A DNA stretch of 10,098 nucleotides from an uncultured Peptococcaceae bacterium (GTDB taxonomy: Bacteria; Bacillota; Peptococcia; Peptococcales; Peptococcaceae): contig USPE01000055.1 of NCBI GenBank assembly GCA_900556545.1, positions 1 through 10,098 on the forward strand, written 5' to 3'. A program made the position numbers and the translations under genes. Within the stretch, counting starts at the first letter, position 1, and every line of letters begins with the position of its first letter. The notes below the pieces were generated by a model, which worked only from the letters and a program-made list of their open reading frames with translations, had not been told where the DNA came from and made no database searches. Below are positions 5,981-10,098 of this stretch, one piece after another.

Positions 5981-6820
5981 TTATTGTCTTTGAGCGATGG
6001 CGTTACTGAAAGCTACAAATTCGTCTACACTTAACGTTTCGCCGCGGCGTGTGCCGTCTATTTCCACTTCCTGCAATGCTTGCTGCATGAGAGCGCTGTC
6101 CATGTCTAGCGTTTTTAAGGCATTGTTCAGTGTTTTGCGGCGTTGACCAAAAGCAGCCTTCACTACTTGATGAAATAATTGTTCATTGTCGGCCTGCAAT
6201 GGTTTTTGTGTCCATGGTTGGATATCTACCACAGCAGAGTCCACATCAGGCTGTGGGATAAACATATGCCGGGGCACAGTGAAAGCATAGCGGACATTGC
6301 CATAATAATGCAGAGAAACGGTGATAGCACCGTACTCCTTTTTTCCTGGCTGAGCGGTAAAACGCTCAGCTACTTCTTTTTGCACCATAATGACAATACG
6401 GTCAATGGAAAAGCCCTGCTCTAAGAAATACATAACCAGTGGTGTGGTGATGTAATAGGGCAGATTGGCAATTACTTTACAGCGATGAGGTGCCCCCAGT
6501 TTTTCCTGGATAACAGCATCTAAATCAAGCTGTAGGGCATCGCCCTGCACCAGATAAAAATTATCAAATCCGGCCATGGTTTCTTCGATAACAGGAACCA
6601 AATCGCGGTCGATTTCGATGGCAATGACAGCTTTGGCTCGCTGCGCCAGTGCTTTGGTTAATGTGGCAGCGCCAGGCCCTACCTCGATGACAACATCATC
6701 AGGGCCGACATCGCCGGCATCTACAATTTTTTGTAGCAAATTGCTGTCGGTAATAAAATTTTGTCCAAATTTCTTTTTAAATTTGAAGTTGTGTTTTTGC
6801 AGTGTATCTTTTAAGTTCAT
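5981..6820 (-). CDS. ksgA: 16S rRNA (adenine1518/1519-N6)-dimethyltransferase RsmA/KsgA
   Basis: The 279-residue SAM-dependent enzyme dimethylates two adjacent adenines in the helix 45 loop of 16S rRNA late in 30S assembly. Visible motifs: FGQNF (18-22) at the N-terminal entry, SAM motif I VIEVGPG (44-50), AIEID around E69, GDAL near 93-96, and catalytic motif IV NLPYY (119-123). A C-terminal helical domain contains FGQRRKTLNNALK. The length is normal. The frame is open further upstream to an ATG at 6892, but the chosen start is ATG 6820: it gives the family N-terminus MNLKDTLQKHNFKFKKKFGQ, has GAGG 7 nt upstream, and overlaps the rnmV TGA as ATGA. This implies translational coupling with rnmV, as in other Bacillota where the two genes are neighbours. 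No terminator is seen before the following MBL gene. Confidence 0.97.
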   Translation of the reverse strand: MNLKDTLQKHNFKFKKKFGQNFITDSNLLQKIVDAGDVGPDDVVIEVGPGAATLTKALAQRAKAVIAIEIDRDLVPVIEETMAGFDNFYLVQGDALQLDLDAVIQEKLGAPHRCKVIANLPYYITTPLVMYFLEQGFSIDRIVIMVQKEVAERFTAQPGKKEYGAITVSLHYYGNVRYAFTVPRHMFIPQPDVDSAVVDIQPWTQKPLQADNEQLFHQVVKAAFGQRRKTLNNALKTLDMDSALMQQALQEVEIDGTRRGETLSVDEFVAFSNAIAQRQ

Positions 6821-7353
6821 AACATGGCCTCGATTTCTTCCCGGGGGATTTGGTAGCTGTTTAATTTTTTGACTAATTGTTTGGCATTGCAATGGCCGAT
6901 GGATAGTTTATCGCATAATGCGCCGCGCCGTGCAGCGCTGTCCGGCAAGCCGGATAGTCCCCATTGCACCAGGTCATTCAAGTCGTACACAATGTCATAT
7001 TGCTGATGCTCTGCTCGGGCGGCGTTTAACGCCCGTAAAATAGCTTGGGGAGAAGCGTATTCTACGCCGAGCTTTCCGGTTTTAGGGCAGCGTCCTTCTT
7101 CTTTGGTAATGTAGGCATGTTTGCAGCCTGGCACCTGATCTTTTAAAATGTGCCTGATTTTTCCGCCCGGAAAATCGGGATCGGTAAATACAATCACGCC
7201 GCGTTTTTGCGCCAGCTGGCGGATTTCTTCTATTTTTGTCTGCGTTAACCCCAGGCCGGTGGTAATTAAGATATCAGCTTCTACAGCTCGGCGCAATGCG
7301 CTGACATCATCTTTGCCTTCTACCACGATTACTTCTTTTATTTTTGGTTTCAT
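6817..7353 (-). CDS. rnmV: Ribonuclease M5 (5S rRNA maturation)
   Basis: The 178-residue Toprim-domain endonuclease cuts both strands of the 5S rRNA precursor helix, in Bacillus with ribosomal protein L18 as cofactor. The Toprim motifs are complete: VVEGKDD with E12, and FTDPDFPGG with D58 and D60, followed by KIRHIL and VPGCKHA. GVEYAS at about 94-99 and the C-terminal segment with LSIGHCNAKQLVKKLN match the M5 family closely. An in-frame ATG at 7398 would add 15 residues. I chose ATG 7353 because MKPKIKEVIVVEGKDD aligns with the usual N-terminus, though its nearest Shine-Dalgarno, AAAGGG, is 13 nt away. It heads the rnmV-ksgA unit and is divergent from the cardiolipin synthase gene. Confidence 0.95.
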   Translation of the reverse strand: MKPKIKEVIVVEGKDDVSALRRAVEADILITTGLGLTQTKIEEIRQLAQKRGVIVFTDPDFPGGKIRHILKDQVPGCKHAYITKEEGRCPKTGKLGVEYASPQAILRALNAARAEHQQYDIVYDLNDLVQWGLSGLPDSAARRGALCDKLSIGHCNAKQLVKKLNSYQIPREEIEAML

Positions 7354-7421
7354 ATATTGGTCAGAACCCTTTCTGCACAGATAGTGCTGTGTTATCATAC
7401 TGTATGGTTGATATTCTTTTT

Positions 7422-7449
7422 ATTATAACCGATTCTGCCATAGGCACAA
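7422..7449 (-). promoter_or_regulatory. Promoter of rnmV-ksgA
   Basis: The minus strand reads TTGTGC (7449-7444), a 16-bp spacer, then TATAAT (7427-7422). Transcription would begin near 7415 and give a leader of about 60 nt. It lies back to back with the plus-strand promoter at 7458-7488, so the two -35 regions are only about 10 bp apart. Confidence 0.6.
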
Positions 7450-7457
7450 AGAAAAAA

Positions 7458-7488
7458 TTTACTGTAGTAGAAAGAAACATGTTATAAT
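7458..7488 (+). promoter_or_regulatory. Promoter of the cardiolipin synthase gene
   Basis: TATAAT (7483-7488) is preceded by TGT (7480-7482), an extended -10. The best -35 is TTTACT (7458-7463), with a long 19-bp spacer. The predicted start near 7495 gives a leader of about 60 nt to ATG 7557. Confidence 0.55.
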
Positions 7489-7556
7489 AAGAAAATATAA
7501 AACAAAAATGGTTATTCTAATAACAGCAGATGTGTAGCAGAGGAGGGAATGGAAAT

Positions 7557-9056
7557 ATGCTGGACTTTTTTTTAGAGCATCATTTATTAATTTTTGAATC
7601 ATCCTGGCTTGTTGCCTTGATGACTTTGATGATTGCTACAGTTATTTCCATGGGAAAACGGGACCCGGCCAAAACATTGTGCTGGTTGTTGGTGTTGTTT
7701 TTGATTCCGGTGCTGGGCATTGTGCTGTATCTGCTGTTTGGTGAAAATCTGCGGGGCAAAAAATGGACACAGCGTCGGCAGATGGTACAGGATTTTTTGG
7801 AGTCTGACGAAGCTAAAAAGATAATAGACCCGGATAATCTGGATACGTTGCATAAATTGGCAGAACAAAATATCCACTTTGATATTATGGACAGAAATAT
7901 TATGCATTTGGTTATGCGCTCTGGTACGGTTCCTATTACGGTACATAATCAAATAGATATTTATACCGATGGCCGGGAAAAATTTGCTCAAATGCTGCGG
8001 GATATTGAACAGGCGAAAGATCATATCCACCTGGAATATTTTATTATAAAAGATGGCGAAGTGGCCAGAGCTATGCGGGAGCTGCTGATTAAAAAGGCGC
8101 TGCAGGGGGTTGAAGTGCGCATTTTGTATGATGATATCGGCTCCTGGAGACTTTATTTAACACCGATGTTTATGCATGGATTGCGTTCTGTGGGTGTGGA
8201 GGCAAAGACCTATGTGCAGGCTCGGTTCCCTTTTTTGCATCGTAAATTGAATTATCGTAATCACCGCAAAATCTGTATTATCGATGGAAAAATCGGTTAT
8301 ATCGGCGGTCTAAATATTGGCGATGAATATGTACACCGCAGCAAAAAGTTTGGTTATTGGAGAGATACCCATCTGCGCATGGAGGGGCCTGCGGTGTATA
8401 TGCTACAAACGGTGTTTGTAACCGATTGGCTGACTTTGACCGAAAAGCGATTGATGGAAGCCAGATACTTTCCTGTAGTAGATACCACCAAAGGCAGCAG
8501 TATTGTACAGATTGCTACATCCGGTGCTGATTCGGAAAATCAAACCATTTACGAAGCATATTTTTATGCAATGGCGCAGGCCCGGGAAACTATTTATATT
8601 GAAACACCTTACTTTATTCTTGATGAAGCCATGCTGATCGCTTTAAAAACTGCGTCGCTGTCCGGGGTGGATATTAAAATTATTTTCCCCAATATCGCTG
8701 ACCACTTTACAGTGTATCATGCGTCGTTGTCTTATCTGGAACAGATTATGAGTTTAGGGGCAGAGGTTTATTTTTATGATAAACAGCCAGGCCCGTCCTT
8801 TATTCATTCTAAATTGCTGTTAGTTGATCATGAAATCGCCTCAGTGGGTACAGCCAATATGGATATTCGCAGCTTTATGATCAATTCGGAAATCAATGCA
8901 TTTATTTATGATAACAAAACAGTAAATCGGTTGTATCAGATGTTTGAACAGGATCTGCTGGATTCAAAGAAAGTGGATTATCAGCAGTTTAAAGAGAGAA
9001 AATTTGGGCAGCGATTGGTAGAATCTTTTTGCCGGTTGTTTTCTCCGTTACTGTAA
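7557..9056 (+). CDS. cls: Cardiolipin synthase (phospholipase D superfamily)
   Basis: The 499-residue membrane enzyme joins two phosphatidylglycerol molecules into cardiolipin and glycerol. Residues about 8-32 and 36-61 are two membrane helices (PLDc_N type, with the KRDPAKTLCWLLVLFLIPVLG segment). Two phospholipase D domains follow. The first HKD motif is NHRKICIIDGKIGYIGGLN, with H236, K238 and D243. The second is IHSKLLLVDHEIASVGTAN, with H417, K419 and D424. Both are intact and the length is typical of bacterial ClsA-type enzymes. The frame is open upstream to an ATG at 7530, but AGGAGG at 7541-7546 lies inside that extension. The start is therefore ATG 7557, 10 nt after it, giving the usual short cytoplasmic or periplasmic lead into helix 1. 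It is a single-gene unit. No clear terminator is seen before the next gene. Confidence 0.95.
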   Translation: MLDFFLEHHLLIFESSWLVALMTLMIATVISMGKRDPAKTLCWLLVLFLIPVLGIVLYLLFGENLRGKKWTQRRQMVQDFLESDEAKKIIDPDNLDTLHKLAEQNIHFDIMDRNIMHLVMRSGTVPITVHNQIDIYTDGREKFAQMLRDIEQAKDHIHLEYFIIKDGEVARAMRELLIKKALQGVEVRILYDDIGSWRLYLTPMFMHGLRSVGVEAKTYVQARFPFLHRKLNYRNHRKICIIDGKIGYIGGLNIGDEYVHRSKKFGYWRDTHLRMEGPAVYMLQTVFVTDWLTLTEKRLMEARYFPVVDTTKGSSIVQIATSGADSENQTIYEAYFYAMAQARETIYIETPYFILDEAMLIALKTASLSGVDIKIIFPNIADHFTVYHASLSYLEQIMSLGAEVYFYDKQPGPSFIHSKLLLVDHEIASVGTANMDIRSFMINSEINAFIYDNKTVNRLYQMFEQDLLDSKKVDYQQFKERKFGQRLVESFCRLFSPLL

Positions 9057-9078
9057 ACGGTATGTGCGTAAAAAATTC

Positions 9079-9107
9079 TTGTTGTAAAGTGTTAGAGCTT
9101 ATAGTAT
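9079..9107 (+). promoter_or_regulatory. Possible promoter of the Crp/Fnr-type gene
   Basis: TTGTTG (9079-9084), 17 bp, then TAGTAT (9102-9107). Each hexamer is only a partial match, but the spacing is ideal and no terminator separates this gene from cls. Read-through from cls is the alternative. Confidence 0.35.
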
Positions 9108-9131
9108 AGGAATGGAGGTTTGGGTGTTTAG

Positions 9132-9767
9132 ATGGATTATTCAAAAATAGAAGGTGCTATTTATGTACATTTTTCTAAAGGGGAATATATCATAAAATCA
9201 GGAGAAAAAGCTAATAATTTTTATTTAGTAGTAAGTGGTCAGTGCTATAGATTAAAAACGACTTATAAAGGCAATCAGGCGATTATGGCTACTTATAAAA
9301 AAAATAATATTGCTTGTGCATTTACAGCATATTATGATATGGTCATTGCCTCTGATATTGTTGCAAGTACAACATGTTACTGTTGGAAAATTCCTCGAAA
9401 CTCTTTTATTAAAGCTATGGAAAATGACTTAACTTTGATTAAATTGTTTTTGGAACAAATTTTACAGGAGTATTATGATTTAGGTGTTCGATTTCGTTCT
9501 AAGCAGGATGGTAGTACACCAAATATGTTATGTAGTTTTTTGGCTTCACACGCACAGGAAAAAGAAAGTGGGAAATTTTTGGTTGGAAAAGAATACACTA
9601 ATGTTGCGATTGCAGGGTATCTTGGTATTCACAAGGTAACAGCAGGAAGAATTATTAATTGTTTGCAAAAAGAAAATATTGTTGAGCGGACAAAAGAGGG
9701 ATTGTTAGTTAAAGATATGGAAAGATTAAATGAATATGCTGTTCAAAATAAGAAATTGACTTATTAA
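9132..9767 (+). CDS. Crp/Fnr family transcriptional regulator
   Basis: The protein has 211 residues. The N-terminal half (about 10-115) is a cyclic-nucleotide-type beta-roll: FSKGEYIIKSGEKANNFYLVVSGQ, then a C-terminal dimerisation helix (about 100-125). The C-terminal half carries a Crp-type winged helix (about 150-200) with YTNVAIAGYLGIHKVTAGRI and the wing TKEGLLVKD. It lacks the Arg-Ser phosphate-binding motif of cAMP-binding Crp and the N-terminal cysteine cluster of Fnr, so the signal is unknown. Cysteines occur in the roll, including a CYC pair near 84-86. An in-frame TAG sits directly before ATG 9132, so the start cannot be further upstream. GGAGG is 13 nt away, an unusually long gap. 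The gene is visibly more A+T-rich than its neighbours and has AT-ending codons throughout. With a transposase remnant just behind it, this suggests horizontal transfer. Confidence 0.88.
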   Translation: MDYSKIEGAIYVHFSKGEYIIKSGEKANNFYLVVSGQCYRLKTTYKGNQAIMATYKKNNIACAFTAYYDMVIASDIVASTTCYCWKIPRNSFIKAMENDLTLIKLFLEQILQEYYDLGVRFRSKQDGSTPNMLCSFLASHAQEKESGKFLVGKEYTNVAIAGYLGIHKVTAGRIINCLQKENIVERTKEGLLVKDMERLNEYAVQNKKLTY

Positions 9768-9831
9768 TAACTCAACTTTCCCAGCAAAAATTTGTAAACC
9801 AAGCCTGTATAAAGGCAGATTGAGAGTGCAT

Positions 9832-10098
9832 TCAATCCCTTACGTTACTTTTAATGATGGTAGTAATATCAGCAGTGAATGTGCTTAATTGCTCTACAAA
9901 GAGAGCCATAAGGTTCTGCAACGCCTAGAAGAAGCCCATGTCCTGGATATCATCACATAGGTTAAAATATAATTCACCAAAAGTTTTACTATCATTTTCA
10001 TTCCCGCGAATCCATTTCAGAAGCATATATCTGGTAAATACAATGACGGTATGACTAACCATAGCGGTATAGCTGCGGCACTGAAACTCCGTTCCCAG
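9832..10098 (-). mobile_element. Decayed C-terminal end of an IS transposase (IS4-like), runs off the right edge
   Basis: The minus strand encodes, from the right edge, a run of 58 codons containing EFQCRSYTAMVSHTVIVFTR, YMLLKWIRGNENDSKTFGEL and CDDIQDMGFF, then an in-frame TAG at 9925-9927. The frame continues with ALQNLMALFVEQLS to a TGA at 9832-9834. This resembles the C-terminal end of IS4-type DDE transposases, where CRSYDA-type and DIQDM segments precede a short helical tail. The family is assigned from memory of such proteins, not from a search. The upstream part lies outside the window. AACTCAACTTTCCC at 9769-9782, just past the Crp/Fnr-type stop codon, could be the terminal inverted repeat, but the other end is not visible. 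The stretch 9768-9831 contains nothing else I can name apart from a weak hairpin (GCCT/AGGC). Confidence 0.6.

Noticed and set aside
7599..8030. Minus-strand ORF of 143 codons inside cls
   Set aside because: It is the complement of the well-supported cardiolipin synthase coding sequence.
9044..9059. Terminator after cls (CCGTT/AACGG hairpin)
   Set aside because: The stem is only five pairs, overlaps the stop codon, and no T-run follows.
1..10098. CRISPR array, tRNA or rRNA genes
   Set aside because: No regularly spaced repeats and no cloverleaf or rRNA-like segments were found on reading both strands by eye.

Overview
The window looks like a piece of an anaerobic Bacillota chromosome. The signs are a Bacillus-type rnmV-ksgA pair, a DUF4446 gene, clear Shine-Dalgarno sequences, and an exported protein with S-layer-homology-like repeats. 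SLH repeats together with this gene mix fit Negativicutes (for example the Acidaminococcaceae), but nothing here proves the class. A perfect match to the bacterial centromere site parS at 894-909, with DUF4446 and rnmV-ksgA nearby, suggests an origin-proximal location. That is an inference from gene order in other Bacillota.

Layout. Positions 1-852 (minus strand) hold a thiol-redox pair: a membrane-anchored thioredoxin-fold protein with a CPYC active site, then a CcdA/DsbD-type membrane protein that runs off the left edge. The 508-bp gap 853-1360 contains parS and two large nested foldback structures (935-1072 and 1089-1254). Imperfect direct repeats lie on either side, and an extended -10 promoter reads through the gap on the minus strand. 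Positions 1361-2851 (minus) encode a secreted transglutaminase-like protein with SLH-like repeats. A divergent promoter region (2852-3117) separates it from a plus-strand pair, a DUF4446 membrane protein and a MarR regulator (3118-4121). After these come a decayed C-terminal fragment of an Rpn-type nuclease/transposase and a rho-independent terminator at 4425-4458.

Positions 4496-7353 (minus) hold rnmV (5S rRNA maturation), ksgA (16S rRNA dimethylation; its start overlaps the rnmV stop as ATGA) and a beta-CASP metallo-beta-lactamase RNA hydrolase, so this strand is an RNA-processing block. It is read divergently from a cardiolipin synthase gene (7557-9056, plus) out of a compact intergenic region holding both promoters. 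The right end is accessory in character: an A+T-rich Crp/Fnr-family regulator (9132-9767), then the decayed end of an IS transposase (minus) that continues past the right edge.

The core genes are ordinary and well conserved. The part not explained by known features is the 853-1360 intergenic region, where long nested inverted repeats sit beside a chromosome-segregation site in what may be the long leader of the thiol-redox operon.
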